In this document: in pieces, positions 8,834-19,947 of the stretch
How positions within the stretch are numbered: position 1 is the stretch's first letter
Layout: each line of letters starts with the position of its first letter
DNA from: Bacillus coahuilensis m4-4
Lineage (GTDB): Bacteria; Bacillota; Bacilli; Bacillales; Bacillaceae_K
NCBI RefSeq assembly: GCF_000171615.1
Contig: NZ_ABFU01000015.3
Span: 1-36,944, forward strand
Direction of reading: 5' to 3'
DNA length: 36,944 nt
Notes under the pieces: generated by a model
Seen by the model: only the letters and a program-made list of their open reading frames with translations
Told to the model about the DNA's origin: nothing
Databases searched by the model: none
Made by a program: the position numbers and the translations under genes

Positions 8834-8975
8834 TCTTCCGGGTGGAAATACTCGACCGGTTGTATTTATCCGTAGGTCTAAGTCCGTTTCTACACCAGCT
8901 AAGGAAGTTGAGATTCAACTAGAGTTAGACCTATTAAAAGAAGTAGATTCTGATACTGCTAAGAAGAAGGAATAA
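8808..8975 (+). CDS. Small ORF 2 (55 aa) resembling a recombinase N-terminus
   Basis: ATG 8808 has AAAGGAG at eight bases. The product contains 'PVVFIRRSKSVSTPAKEVEI', which looks like the first strand and catalytic loop of a serine recombinase (usual pattern aYxRxS...Q...q), but the protein ends after about 30 more residues. It may be a truncated recombinase kept as a regulatory peptide, or a chance likeness. Its place directly upstream of two complete recombinase genes favours a link to them. Confidence 0.5.
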   Translation: MNNIIQELNLPGGNTRPVVFIRRSKSVSTPAKEVEIQLELDLLKEVDSDTAKKKE

Positions 8976-9027
8976 AAATGATACTTCCTGTTCATAATGG
9001 TGACATCATTGAACAGGAGGGATACTT

Positions 9028-9195
9028 TTGACAAAACCCAAAGTAATGAGCATCACATATTCTGAAGAGATGCCCGAAGAATCATCCATCTTATTATATA
9101 GGCTGATTGAAAAATTGATTTTAGAATCGTTGCCAACTGATCCCCATCTAATAGGACTTTTCTTAAAGGGGTCTTTAGATGAATTTAAAAAATAG
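9028..9195 (+). CDS. Small ORF 3 (55 aa), immediately upstream of recombinase A
   Basis: TTG 9028 is preceded by GGAGG at seven bases. The product begins 'MTKPKVMSITYSEEMPEESS' and continues with a helix 'ILLYRLIEKLILESL'. The ORF ends 14 bp before recombinase A and shares that position with the 57-aa ORF ahead of recombinase C (23011-23181). Small proteins coded just before a serine recombinase sometimes act as directionality factors; that role here is a hypothesis. Confidence 0.5.
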   Translation: MTKPKVMSITYSEEMPEESSILLYRLIEKLILESLPTDPHLIGLFLKGSLDEFKK

Positions 9196-9209
9196 AAAAG
9201 GAGTAAACG

Positions 9210-10621
9210 GTGAAGAGAAATATGAATAGAACCATTATAAAAACAATTACAGGTGAATATAAACGTACTAGTTCTGGAGGACAAGACCTTGAATTGCAAA
9301 CTAGCTCAAACATGGAATATTTAAATGATATTCCCTCTGATGCGAAATTAACTTTTACTGATTTTGATGTATCAGCAACAAAACTCACAATGGACGAGAG
9401 GCCCGCTCTTATGAGAATGATAAAACTGATTGAACAGGGGCGTATTAACCGGGTTGTGGTGTATGAACGGGATCGACTTGCAAGAAATGTATATGAATAT
9501 ATTTATATTGTGAAAATTTTCTACGAGTATAAGGTGGATGTAATTTTTACAGCTTCAGATGCTCCATCCTTTTCAAATGATTTGTTTTTAGAGACATGGT
9601 ATGGCTTGTCAGCACAATTTGAAGGAAGTAGAATCTCGACTCGCTTATCTGATGCTAGAAAGAGAAATCCCTCATCAATGATTGGATTTAATAAAAAAAA
9701 TAATTAAACATCAAAAAGGACAGTCGCAACGTTTCTATACACCAGATCCGAAAAATAAAGATGCGTTGTTTAATTTGTTTACAGAATTCGCAGAGGTTAA
9801 AAGTCGGGAACAAATTTTTGAAGTTCTCATGAAATATCGAGCCTTACTCGATAGAAATGAATTTAGATTGCTTGATATTCTCAGCACCCCCTTCTTTGCT
9901 GCACATTATGAAGGGCCAGATGGGACATATCATAAATTAACCAATGTCGAACCTATTATCCCAATCAAACTTTTCAATGACGTTCAAGTTAAGCTAGATG
10001 AATTTGAACACGGACTTAACCACGGAATCTCGTTATCACAAAAATCAGCATATATCACACCAATCTGCTGTAAATGTCAAAACGAGTTAAAATTACAAAA
10101 AAGGGAAAATTGGGGAATCAGGAACATATTATTGCTCTAAACATAAAAAGTACTCCATTAGTGTTACGGAACTTCATGAAACAATCTTAGAGTCGCTTAA
10201 ATTGGAGCTTTGTAAGATTAACTTTGAGTCAATCCAAAAAATTACGCATAAGGCAATTAATAGACATATCCAATATCAACAAAAAGACTTTGACGAAACT
10301 TACTCAACTCTTGAAACTTATTGCATCAAATTTTCTCTGCTTCATAAACCTACTGATGACCTATTAACTGTAAATAGGGCTATGAATCAAATTTATCAGT
10401 TAAAAGAAAAGTTGTCTAATATAGAAAATCAGATAGTTGCCCTTCAGACTGTGAAGGGAGAAGTCAAGGCACTGAATGAGATTGTTACTTCAAAGCTGAC
10501 TAATTTAACGGAGAAACAATACTTTGATTTAGCTGATTTATTAATTTCAAATGTTCAAGTACACGATGACTATGTACTGCTATCTTACTTTTTTAATGAT
10601 TTCTTTGAGAAGGGAGCTTAA
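9210..10621 (+). pseudogene. Large serine recombinase A, frame broken twice
   Basis: The N-terminal 165 residues carry the resolvase catalytic domain: 'GEYKRTSSGGQDLELQ' with the Ser nucleophile in Y-x-R-x-S, and 'VVVYERDRLARN'. GTG 9210 has AAAAGGAG upstream. Frame changes occur in the A8 run near 9690-9700 and again near 10090-10130. After the second change the frame reads 'GESGTYYCSKHKKYSISVTE', a zinc-ribbon end following C-x-C residues (CCKCQNE), then a coiled-coil tail to 10621. Removing one base at each site rebuilds a protein of about 470 residues. This length is short but plausible for the family. The gene is followed seven bases later by recombinase B. Confidence 0.75.
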
Positions 10622-10628
10622 CGAAAAG

Positions 10629-12188
10629 ATGTCGCCAATAAATGAAAAACTTTTAAAAGATGCTATAGGCATTGCTAGAAGATCAGACATTAAACAACAA
10701 CATAATGCTTCTATCGAAACACAGTCAGAAGAAATTCGAATACGTGCATCACGTGAAGGCTATAGGATTGTTGAAATATTTATTGATGATGCAAATAGTG
10801 CTTATCATAAAGTTGTCACAAGAAGAAAGGCGATGACCGACTTATTAGACGCCGCTCTTTCGCAAGACCTAAATATTGAAGCAGTATTTTTCTACGAAGA
10901 ATCGTGTGTCTCAAGACAATTCTTTGATTTCACCTTATTTATTCATGATGTAATAAAAAGGGATAAGCCCCATATGAAATTTTTCTCTACCTGTACTTTC
11001 GGGGAATGGGATCCTTATAAAGTAGAATCAATTATTAAATTTGCAACAGCTGCAAGTGAATCTGTCAGTAAGTCAAGGCGAGCAAAAGATGGTCAAAAAA
11101 ACGCATTGGCAAAAAAGGAACGCCCCGGATCTAATACACCTTTTGGCTATAAACTTTACTTCCCTAATGCAGAAGGTACAGCTAACAACCCAAATCACAT
11201 TAAAGGCGAACAAGTTCTTCACGCTGATGCTGCAATGATTGTATTGTTCATCTTTTACCTTGCTTCATGGGGGCATAGTCAAAAAAGTATTGCCGACTTA
11301 TTAAACGAAGCAGGTATTACCTCTCCCAAAGGAAAAGAATGGAGTAGCGGAACAATAGATTATATCTTGGATAATGACCAGTATCTAGGTCATTTACCTT
11401 GGAATATTCGAGTAAGCCGTAATACTAGTCGAAAAAAGCAACGCGGCGAGTACACTCTTATTTTTCATCATCATGAGCCAATCATTAATGTTCGCTTATG
11501 GAATCTAACTCATCAAACCATTGAACTCCATAAACGGAATGGTAAGAATAACAGTTCTTCCTTCTTCCTAAGAGGGCTTCTTTGTTGTCAAAAGTGTAAT
11601 GAGGTTTTGATTCCAAAAAATGAGACTCCACAGCACTCAAAACGAACCTATTTAGTTTATCGATGTACTTCTTGTAAAAATAAGCTAGTAATGGAGGATA
11701 TCCATAATGTAATTCTAAAAGAACTATCTTCCAAATGGTATGTAATGTTAGCAAACATGGAGCAAAATATTGTGAAACTAATTTCTAAAAGAAAATCAAA
11801 GATTGAACAACATCGAAATTCAATTAAAGAACAGTTACAGATGATCACCTTTAAGGAAGATTTCTTGGTTGACTCTCCTGAAAAGGTTACTCAAAATAGT
11901 GATTGGGACTTTATATTATCAGTTAGTAAAACCAAATTAAATAGAGAACTATCTAAAGCAAATACATTTATTGAACACATCAATTTATTAGAAGAAGGGC
12001 AAAACTCAAACAAGTTGTTCTCATTATTAAAGCTAAATAACCTGAAAGAAGCAGAAATTCGAACACTACTGTTAACATTATTTAAAAGAATTAATGTTGA
12101 CTTTGAGAAAGGCAAACTGCTTTATGTAGATTATAAGTTAGCTCCTTTTGCTGAAATTGATCAATATTTTGAAACCATCAATCAATAG
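10629..12188 (+). CDS. Large serine recombinase B (519 aa)
   Basis: This is an intact large serine recombinase, which cuts and exchanges DNA through a 5' phosphoserine bond. Near residue 20, 'AIGIARRSDIKQQHNASIET' supplies the catalytic Ser (R-x-S) and the Q/E residues. 'YEESCVSR' and 'AASESVSKSRRAKDG' follow, then the recombinase domain 'RPGSNTPFGYKLYF' and 'IADLLNEAGITSPKGKEW'. A zinc ribbon (CCQKCNE ... YRCTSCKNK) and a coiled coil complete the C-terminus. I prefer ATG 10629 because the alignment with family members starts there and AAGGGAG lies upstream; the frame is open further back. A terminator follows at 12203. Confidence 0.85.
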   Translation: MSPINEKLLKDAIGIARRSDIKQQHNASIETQSEEIRIRASREGYRIVEIFIDDANSAYHKVVTRRKAMTDLLDAALSQDLNIEAVFFYEESCVSRQFFDFTLFIHDVIKRDKPHMKFFSTCTFGEWDPYKVESIIKFATAASESVSKSRRAKDGQKNALAKKERPGSNTPFGYKLYFPNAEGTANNPNHIKGEQVLHADAAMIVLFIFYLASWGHSQKSIADLLNEAGITSPKGKEWSSGTIDYILDNDQYLGHLPWNIRVSRNTSRKKQRGEYTLIFHHHEPIINVRLWNLTHQTIELHKRNGKNNSSSFFLRGLLCCQKCNEVLIPKNETPQHSKRTYLVYRCTSCKNKLVMEDIHNVILKELSSKWYVMLANMEQNIVKLISKRKSKIEQHRNSIKEQLQMITFKEDFLVDSPEKVTQNSDWDFILSVSKTKLNRELSKANTFIEHINLLEEGQNSNKLFSLLKLNNLKEAEIRTLLLTLFKRINVDFEKGKLLYVDYKLAPFAEIDQYFETINQ

Positions 12189-12202
12189 ATGTGCTACTAT
12201 TT

Positions 12203-12238
12203 ATTACGCTTAGCTTTTATGCTAGGCGTAAATTTTTT
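12203..12238 (+). terminator. Terminator after recombinase B
   Basis: TTACGC.TAGC and GCTA.GCGTAA form an imperfect 10-bp stem with a six-base loop, followed by TTTTTT (12233-12238). It starts 14 bases after the recombinase B stop codon. Confidence 0.8.
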
Positions 12239-12240
12239 CA

Positions 12241-12460
12241 GTAACATCGTACTTGGTATGTTACCGAATACCTAGTGGAATCACTTGGTATGTTACCGAA
12301 TGAACCACTTAATGTAAATCAACTGAACATAACTTAATTGACCAAAACCCTTGATATCAAGCATATTCGGTGGTTATAATTCTGCAACCTAACCAGAACA
12401 GGATACTGTTCATATCATGTTACCGAATAGATTATTATCATTCTTGACAGGTTACCGAAA
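12241..12460. repeat. GTTACCGAAT iteron-like repeats
   Basis: ACTTGGTATGTTACCGAAT occurs perfectly at 12251-12269 and 12283-12301, 32 bp apart. ATGTTACCGAAT recurs at 12417-12428 and the variant GGTTACCGAAA at 12450-12460. A reverse-oriented relative (ATATTCGGTGGTTAT) lies near 12363. GTAACAT (12241) pairs with ATGTTAC (12258), and GAACAG/CTGTTC form a 16-bp dyad at 12396-12411. The stretch 12461-12684 that follows shows no gene. Such clustered repeats are typical of binding sites for a recombinase, regulator or replication initiator. Confidence 0.6.
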
Positions 12461-12684
12461 AGTTAAACACATATATTAGGATCTTTAAAATTCTATTCAA
12501 AAAATGCAGGGGTAGTTTATCAATCCTCCCGTTTATTAAGCAGTTTTTTATGCAATCAGGACGGTTTCTTATTTTCCACTATCATCAATTTTTATCCCTT
12601 TAGCCCTATCTGCTAAAAATAAATTTACTAAATACAAATTTTGTGGCTGCACAAATCGACTAATTTAATTTATAATTGTATAAT

Positions 12685-14361
12685 ATGGTCTTTATTAAAT
12701 TTGAAGGTGGAGTAGATGGAAAATATAAAGTTTTAGACTTATTTGCCGGAGCTGGAGGATTAAGTCTTGGATTTAGCCAAACTGGTAGGTTTGAAACTGT
12801 AATGGCTGTAGAAATTAATGAAAATGCAGCTAAAACATATACTCAAAACCATAAAATCAAAGTTAATACCCAAGATATTAGAAGTATAGATTTTAGTGAT
12901 TACAAAAAATTTCCGAAACTTAGAGATGTTTCCGTAATAATTGGCGGACCTCCCTGTCAAGGTTTTTCGAACGCAAACCGTCAGAAGAGCGAGTTGTTTT
13001 CGAATAATAACCTTTTAGTTAAAGAATTTATAAGAGCAATAAAAGAAGTCCAGCCAAATTCATTTGTAATGGAAAATGTGAAAACTATTAGTTCAGATAA
13101 ACACAAATTCTTCGTAACCAATGGTGAACTAGAAGAAATAGCTTCAATTGGTATTCAAATTAAAGAGGAAGATCTCTTTATCGGCAACTCGGAATTTCTT
13201 AATGAACAGCTTATGAACTTATATAATGGAAAAAAAATTTCATGTTCGTTTGCAAATACCAACTTGATCGCTAAACTCAAATCCCTTGTTAGATATGCGA
13301 ATAAACACAAAAGTGTTAAAGGTTTTATTGATAAAAATTCCAGTTTCTTTAATCGTTATATTCCAAATTGGAATCAACATTTTAACACTTACGAATACGA
13401 AGAACTAAGAGATCTTATAAGTAATTTTAAATTAGTTCTTGAATCTAATACAAACAACGAAGACTGTTCTTCAACCTTACTAGCCCAAGCAAAACAAATT
13501 ATAGAGATACACAATATAACATTAATTTTCAAAGAAATTGTTGAGAAAAAATTGAATGTTCAACTGCATTTACTAAGAAGGATAAAGGAATTTTTGTTAA
13601 GGGTTATACCTTTACCGTTATCGATTATTTACTAAAAACCTTTGAGTCCCTTGGTTATCTATTAGATTATGATGTATTAAATTCTGCTCATTTTGGGGTT
13701 CCTCAAGAAAGAAACCGATATTTTATTATTGGTCATAAGGATTCGCAACCCTCACTTCCTACTTCAATTTTATCTGAGGAAGAGTTTTTTAATATTGGAC
13801 ACGCTATTGAGGATCTTGAAGAACTCCAGCCTAGTTTTAATGCAACAGATAATTCACAAATTAAAAAGAACCAAAACGTTTGACCATCCATTAAATAAAT
13901 ATCTTAACGCAGATATTGAGTTACTATCTAATCATGTAGTTACACAATCAACAAAAACCGCACTTAAAAGATTTGAAAGTCTTACTCCCGGTCAAAATTT
14001 TCACGATTTAGACGATTCATTGAAATCTACTTATACCGATACTAAAAGAACTCAAAATACAATCTATAAAAGATTAGATTATAAGGATGTTTGTAATACC
14101 GTTGTAAATGTACGAAAATCTATGTGGATACATCCTATTAAAAATAGAGCGATTAGTATCAGAGAGGCAGCTAGATTGCAATCATTCCCTGATGACTATA
14201 TTCTTATCGGTACAAAAGATTCTCAATATCAACAAATAGGAAATGCAGTTCCACCACTACTGGGTAGAGCAGTAGCCGAGCAGTTACTGTCTAGTCTTAA
14301 TGATAAGCCACAAAGGTCGTTAATGCAGCTATTCAATAAACAAAAAGAAGCAGTTCACTAA
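12685..14361 (+). pseudogene. DNA cytosine-5 methyltransferase of the Mza-like locus, frame broken
   Basis: This enzyme adds a methyl group to C5 of cytosine. Motif I is 'LDLFAGAGGLSLGF', motif IV 'GGPPCQGFS' with the catalytic Cys, motif VI 'FVMENV', motif VIII 'FGVPQERNRYFIIG', and motif X 'QIGNAVPPLLGRAVAEQLL'. About 190 residues separate motifs VI and VIII, longer than in ordinary Dcm enzymes. Frames change near 13568 (missing T, giving 'HFTKKDKGIFVKGYT') and near 13865. The start is uncertain. ATG 12685 is in frame but has no good site. ATG 12716 has AAGGTGG at ideal spacing but needs one more base to be in frame. The gene converges on the AIPR gene and presumably protects host DNA from the neighbouring system. 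Confidence 0.82.
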
Positions 14362-14380
14362 AATTAATGAACTGTTTCTT
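14345..14380. terminator. Bidirectional terminator between methyltransferase and AIPR
   Basis: AAGAAGCAGTTCA (14346-14357 region) pairs with TGAACTGTTTCTT (14368-14380) around a ten-base loop that contains both stop codons. T-rich sequence follows on the plus strand and A-rich sequence on the other side, so it can end both convergent transcripts. Confidence 0.65.
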
Positions 14381-16132
14381 TTATATGTTCCTTTATGTCA
14401 GCGTATTGCTCATCAACAAATCTTTCCCAACATTCTTTTCTCTTACACCATTGAGTTACATTAGTCCCAGCTACAGGCGGGTTGGTAATATGTTTCCAAG
14501 TATATGAGGCAATGATTCTCAAGTTATTTTGAAGCTCAAAACTGATACTTTGTTGTTCCCATATTTTTAGAAAATCTAACTTCTCTTTATAAATGTAAGA
14601 TAACATCGAGATAGTATATGTTATTACATTTGCTTTGTAACCGGGAAAATCTAATTCTTTAATTATCTTGTCGCAGGTATTAAATAGTATCCCTTTTGCC
14701 ACTGTTTCTTTAAAGAATACTGACTCTACATTAATACCTTTTTCCTCTAAAAGACTGATAAAAGCTTCAAAGTTTGTCTCTCCACCCTTACTAACAATGT
14801 GAGGACTTTGGTTCCACGACATATAATATTTAGCAATATTCGTTTTACTCAGTACCTTATTTTTGGGTATTTTCTTTTTTGAAAAGCTTTCTTTTTGGCT
14901 GGTGTAGTTTGTCTATTCACTTCTACTAGATATTGTCCCCTTGCCCTCTCAAAAAACCATTTAGAGCTTGATTTAGTACCATCACTTGACGGAATCCATG
15001 TAGTTCTCGAAATAGTTTCTAAATGTATTAAGCTAGGATGATTTGCTTTTAAATCTGACATTGAGATTTTATTTTGTGTGTTTGCATATTCAGAAATCTT
15101 CGCTGTCATATTATTCAATCCAATATCCGATTGCACTACTGTTAACTTTACTTGAACAAAGACATCTGATAAATCAATGCCTTCTTTTAGTGCATGAAAA
15201 ACTGAAGCAGTTGTTTGACCACCGTTAACGATTTGCCATCCTTTAAACTCTTTAACTTTAAAAAGGTTAGAACCTTCAGAGGCTACTTCTAATATCGCAG
15301 CTTCTGCAACGGTTGAAATACCGTTATTATAGGCCACAAACATTTCCTTATTTTTTCTAAGAGTGTCTCTTATTCCTCTATTAACATTTCCCCTTGCTTG
15401 TAAGAAAGACCGCACATTTCTTTCAATAAGGCGTTGTCCCCACACTTCATAAGACATCGCTAATAAATCGGCCGGTATAAAACCCATATAACAATCGAAA
15501 TGAACATTTTCATTGTTTGGAACTTTTATTAGCTCAAAAGTTTTTCCAAATTGTATTTCAAAATTGATTTCAATATTATCTAGGCCTTGCGTTTCATTGA
15601 TCAACTGGTAGAGTCTTTCAATATCCCAAATTTGATATTTAACCTTCAGTCCCTTTACTTCTGGGAGTATAATTCTCTCATTCGCCTTATATAAATTGTT
15701 TGTAAGCATGAAAAACTCAACAGATTTGATTGATTTACCATGTTGCTCAAAAATAAGCTGAGCTAGTGGGTAATCTTCTGCTGTTTCTTCCATTTCATTT
15801 TTCATACCTGATATAGATTTAGAATAATACTTAACAACTCTTCTCAGAGTTTTTTCAACATTAGCCTTACTAATGGTTTTGCCAAATTTGTACCTATCAT
15901 ATTCTGCTATAAAAATACTTAGAGTTTCTTGTTCCTCATTAAAAGAATAAGCATTAACTTTCAACCCTTGACCAGACTTTTGACCAAAACTCAGCTCTAT
16001 ATCTGTGATAATTCCATTTTCCGAAAGATATTCTCCCATCTTTTCTACAAATACCTGCTCTGAATTTGAAGCATTATCATATTGACTATCTATCTCTTCA
16101 ATAAATGTAGCAATAAAATCTTCTAGTTTCAT
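14364..16132 (-). pseudogene. AIPR family protein (abortive infection), frame broken once
   Basis: AIPR proteins are large defence proteins found with abortive-infection and Z1-containing loci. Visible family blocks are 'NVRSFLQARGNVNRGIRDTL', 'MFVAYNNGISTVAEAA', 'GWQIVNGGQTTASVFHAL', 'ISEYANTQNKISMSDL' and 'WFFERARGQYLVE'. The first 427 residues end at 14849. The C-terminal part, 'LSKTNIAKYYMSWNQSPHIV' onward, continues in another frame to 14364, and the two meet in CCAAAAATAAGG near 14862. One missing A rebuilds a 589-residue protein. ATG 16132 overlaps the stop of the DUF4420 gene by four bases. The 152-residue end piece might be mistaken for a separate gene, but it is the normal AIPR C-terminus. 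Confidence 0.83.
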
Positions 16133-17157
16133 TGAATGACTTCCTTTACCTTATAAAGAACTTGTTCTTCCTTAATTTGAAATGAATTGCAACTATCTAA
16201 TGAAAGCTGATATTTAACATTTAAGATACCTAAAGGTAATATGCTTTTTGTGATTCTAGGAAACTCGTCTTCAACTGAAAAATAGAAGGTATCCTTGACG
16301 ATAAATTTTACTAATTTTTCCTTATTTAAGTTGAGTTCAATAATACCACAAGTAAATAACTTATTATTAAATTCATGTAATACATCAGGATAATCATTGA
16401 GTAAAAGCTTAATATCATTAATCGTATCTAATATAGTAACACCTAATCTATTAGACTTTTCAAGCATAATACAATAAAGATATAACTCTAGCTCTTGAGA
16501 TGTCTCCAATTGGTCCTCAGCACTTATTGTTACCCTATATGGTTTTCCAGCACTTGATGTTTTTATTTCAATTCCAACATTGCCAATCTGAAAATCAACT
16601 TTTTCCTTATCTACACCATACCAAGATGAAATTATACTTCTTGGGCTACTTGTCGATTTTAGCGCTTGATAGATGAATATAAGTTCACCTAACAGCCCCT
16701 GTTGTTGCTGTTCTGACATTCCAGTTGTACTGTTCTTGGAAAAAAATGCCTTCCACTTAAATAAAACCTTTTTTAATCTAGATTGAAGTTGGTTTAGATT
16801 AATTGAATCAATAATGAATTCTAATATATCTCCAACAAGGTATTCGAAAATTTCATTAGCAATCAAATCCTGCTGTTCAAAAACTAAGAACCAACCATCC
16901 TTGTTTGTAATTGGATTAAACATCTTTTTTTGATATATATTGATACCCTTCCAAGTCGGAAATTTATCAACTGTATCCTTTTCTATTATTCTGGTTAATC
17001 CTAAGAGAAGAAGCCTCTTGTGTTCCGTGTTTATTGCAAGGAAAATAGATGTAAAGCCAAGATCTTTTATGAGTCTTGCCTTTAACTGCGATTCTAGCAA
17101 TACACCAACTGAAACACTATTATCTATCTCTTTATATGTTAATCCAATTCGTTCCAA
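16129..17157 (-). CDS. DUF4420 / PD-(D/E)XK family protein
   Basis: This is a 342-residue protein of the DUF4420 type found next to Z1 genes. The nuclease-like core lies around residues 150-210. 'QGLLGELIFIYQAL' supplies a Glu, 'KVDFQIGNVGIEIKTSSAGK' supplies the Asp and E-x-K, and these together match a PD-(D/E)xK fold. This makes it the likely DNA-cleaving subunit of the system, although activity is inferred. TTG 17157 lies inside the Z1 gene (19-bp overlap) and the 3' end overlaps AIPR by four bases, so translation of the operon is tightly coupled. The frame is intact. Confidence 0.82.
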   Translation of the reverse strand: MERIGLTYKEIDNSVSVGVLLESQLKARLIKDLGFTSIFLAINTEHKRLLLLGLTRIIEKDTVDKFPTWKGINIYQKKMFNPITNKDGWFLVFEQQDLIANEIFEYLVGDILEFIIDSINLNQLQSRLKKVLFKWKAFFSKNSTTGMSEQQQQGLLGELIFIYQALKSTSSPRSIISSWYGVDKEKVDFQIGNVGIEIKTSSAGKPYRVTISAEDQLETSQELELYLYCIMLEKSNRLGVTILDTINDIKLLLNDYPDVLHEFNNKLFTCGIIELNLNKEKLVKFIVKDTFYFSVEDEFPRITKSILPLGILNVKYQLSLDSCNSFQIKEEQVLYKVKEVIQ

Positions 17158-19947
17158 TCTTCTTCATCCTCAGCAAGTGAACTATTAACAACATAGTCAA
17201 CCTCAGTATTTTCACTATTACTTTCAGGGAAAGATATCGCAAAACCAAATGGTTTATTCCCTTGATTGAATGTGTACTTATCAAGCGGTTCATGACGTAA
17301 AGGGTACAGGATCAGTAAACCATTTTTAGGATTACGTATGGATCTTGCCTTTTTGGAGGCAGCCTTTTTGTTTCGTTTACCCTTTTCTAGATTAAGAATA
17401 TTTTGAGCATCCTTGTATTGATCATCATTATAGTCATAAAATTCATGTCCAGCAGAAGTTAGAGTCTTTATTGATGTAAAGTCTATTCTCCCCTTTGTTT
17501 CTATCCCTGTACGCCTAATACCCTCTCCTAGTTTTAAATGAGCAAACTCAGTTTTATCTTCGCCAACATTAATTAGAACAACCGTCCAATTTAAAAGTTC
17601 ATGTTCCTCTGCTCTCTTTTCTATATATTTAGACAAGCTTTTGCTGTTTGCCCTAGACGCAGATGACACGGTTTGATATTCTTCTAAAAAATTTACTATC
17701 TGTTCATACCCTACACGTTCCCAGTAATAGTGATTATTTTTCCCGGAATTCACCCTTAAATCTGGGGTATATCTCTTTGTATACTTATCTTGAATACTTG
17801 ATACCAGCCTTGATACTGCATCGAAATTTTTCTTGTGAAAGTCACTATTGTTTATAGGAAACACGGTTGTCTGGATCAATTCATTGCTATAGTCCACTTT
17901 TATTTGTTTGGCCGAACGCATTTTCAGGGTACTTGTAATATACATATCTGGATGGGACAGTACCTTTAGTAAGAATTCATTTGGCGTTGCTTTTATCTCT
18001 GCCATATAATCTAATTGACCTCTAAGTTCCTCTGTTGCGGATGCGATGTGCTGGAACCAAGAGATAATTTCTCCTGTTGTATAAATTCTGCAAACATCCA
18101 TGTAATTCTGTCTATATCCAAACCATCTTCCCATCTGCATAAGGGTATCGTACATTTTGCTAGCTCGTAAATAATAACTGACCGTCAATCCTTCTAAAGT
18201 TAAACCTCTTGATAACTTGTCTCCACCAATTGCAATAACGTTTAAACCAGTTTCTTTGTAATCGTTATATTCTAGCGAATCTTTACTATTACCGTTAATC
18301 TCTTTTATCTTAATAGAGTTAATAGTTGCATTCAACTCTTGTTCCGCTATTTCCCAAGTAATGCTATTCTCTAGATTACTATCGAAATGATTTGGGAATT
18401 TCCCCCTTATTTCCGCTAACTTTTCAGAATTATATTCAGAATCAAAAAATGATTTTATTCCTAAATAATGTGGGCCTAATTTATTGCTATGTTTAACATC
18501 ATTTTTTATCTCTCTTATCTCTTCTACAACTAAATCTTTCACTCTCTTCTGAACATCTTTAAACCTAGTTGTATGGATTAACATTGAGTTATGAACATTT
18601 ATTTGGCCTCTTAATTTTCTAATAGTAGTTGCAATTATAAATGCATATATACTCTCTACTAATGAAGTGGGTAGAATACAAGGTTCATGATCTTTTTTAT
18701 GTTTAAACGGTAGAAATTCTTCATGGTAATCTATCTCTTTTATTAATGGTGGTTTAGAAGATACTTCATCCTCCGAATCCAATAAGAAAAATTCTGATGG
18801 GCCAACATAATTCGAAGGTTTCGGTAGGTTAATAATAAAATCTTTAGGAAATAAATCTTCACCATGTTGATTGGTTGAACCATATTGGTTAATAAAGATA
18901 TTTGCAAAGGGAGTCGCAGTATAACCAACGTATGCTCTTTGTTCAAAGGTATTGTATATATCTCTAATATACATATTAATCTTAGATGGGTCATAGTCAG
19001 GTATCAAATCACCATTCTCATCATAGATGTCTGCAGTATTTACGGATGCCTGATCCGCTTCATCGTCTATCATAAGAAACGGTATATTCGGTACTGTCTT
19101 AAACGAAGCATTAGGATCACTCAGTCTAGCTAAGGGACTTGTTGTTCTAAAATACTTTAAAATACTTTTTAATACACTTACATTTTTTTCACAACCAATA
19201 AAAGTGGTTGAACCTTTGGTTGTATATTAACTTTTGCTTTGCTTGCAGTAAAATCTCCTTTTTGATCCCTAGTAGTTAAGGAGAATACTTCAAAGAAATT
19301 CTCTCCGAAGAGCTTACCTACACCAATAGCGTTCATTTGGTTTTCTAATGCATCCTTTAGCTTATCTTTACTAGTTTCATAGCCTAGCACTTCTTCGTCT
19401 AATCTCATTTGCGTTTGTGATCTTAAATCATTGTGCATACCAGCAAGAACAATAATTAATTTAAATCCAGCATCAAATGCTTTATTTATTACAGCCGTAT
19501 AGTTTGCTGTTTTACCAGATTGAACATAACCAACAACTATTCCTCTTCTATCATATTTTCTACCTTCCACAGATGGATCTTCCAGAAGTTCTATGATAGA
19601 TTCACTAGTATCGTCAAGTGAATTCACGACATTAGGGGACCACATTTTTCCGACAAAAGATACTTTTTATACCTATTCCAGTATTTAAATTTAATCGAAT
19701 GCTTCTTTGCTGGCAGCCAAGGTATATGTTCACTATCATCGTGATTTAACAATATGCTTTTATGTGTCATTGTTATATTGAGGCTTTTTATTAAATCCTC
19801 TTTTAATTTAATCTTCTCATTTTCTGATAACTCAAACACAACACTAGCCCGTTCGATAGCTTTAACAATTTCATCAATGAGGTTTATGTCATCCATATTA
19901 AGTTTTTCTAGGATTCTTAGTGCTGTATCTCTAGCATCATTATACAT
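17139..19947 (-). pseudogene. Z1 domain ATPase, frame broken twice
   Basis: Z1 proteins are large helicase-like ATPases of defence loci. The P-loop 'GIVVGYVQSGKTANYTAVI' is followed by 'VLAGMHNDLRSQTQMRLDEE', Walker B 'LMIDDEADQAS', and the Z1 signature 'GGDKLSRGLTLEGLTVSYYL' with 'YDTLMQMGRWFGYR'. ATG 19947 has AGGAGG five bases upstream and overlaps the ATPase gene by eight bases. Three coding segments (19947-19624, 19645-19178, 19172-17139) lie in different frames. They join at GGAAAAATGTGG near 19650 and at the A7 run near 19186. One missing A at each point restores about 936 residues, matching the usual family size. The gene is the central motor of the Mza-like operon. Confidence 0.85.

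Noticed and set aside
12241-12460. CRISPR array at the GTTACCGAAT repeats or in the GCGTGC block
   Set aside because: Too few and irregularly spaced repeats in the first, no unique spacers in the second, and no cas genes.
395-12600. Two tandem islands with a full internal att site near 12.2-12.6 kb
   Set aside because: The module layout suggests it, but I found no internal copy of TCAACATG with the attP arms or an rlmCD fragment there, so it remains a question rather than a call.
14364-14822. Separate 152-residue gene, perhaps a Vsr-like nuclease beside the methyltransferase
   Set aside because: The sequence 'SWNQSPHIVSKGG' is the normal C-terminus of AIPR proteins and joins the upstream frame after restoring one base; no Vsr motif.
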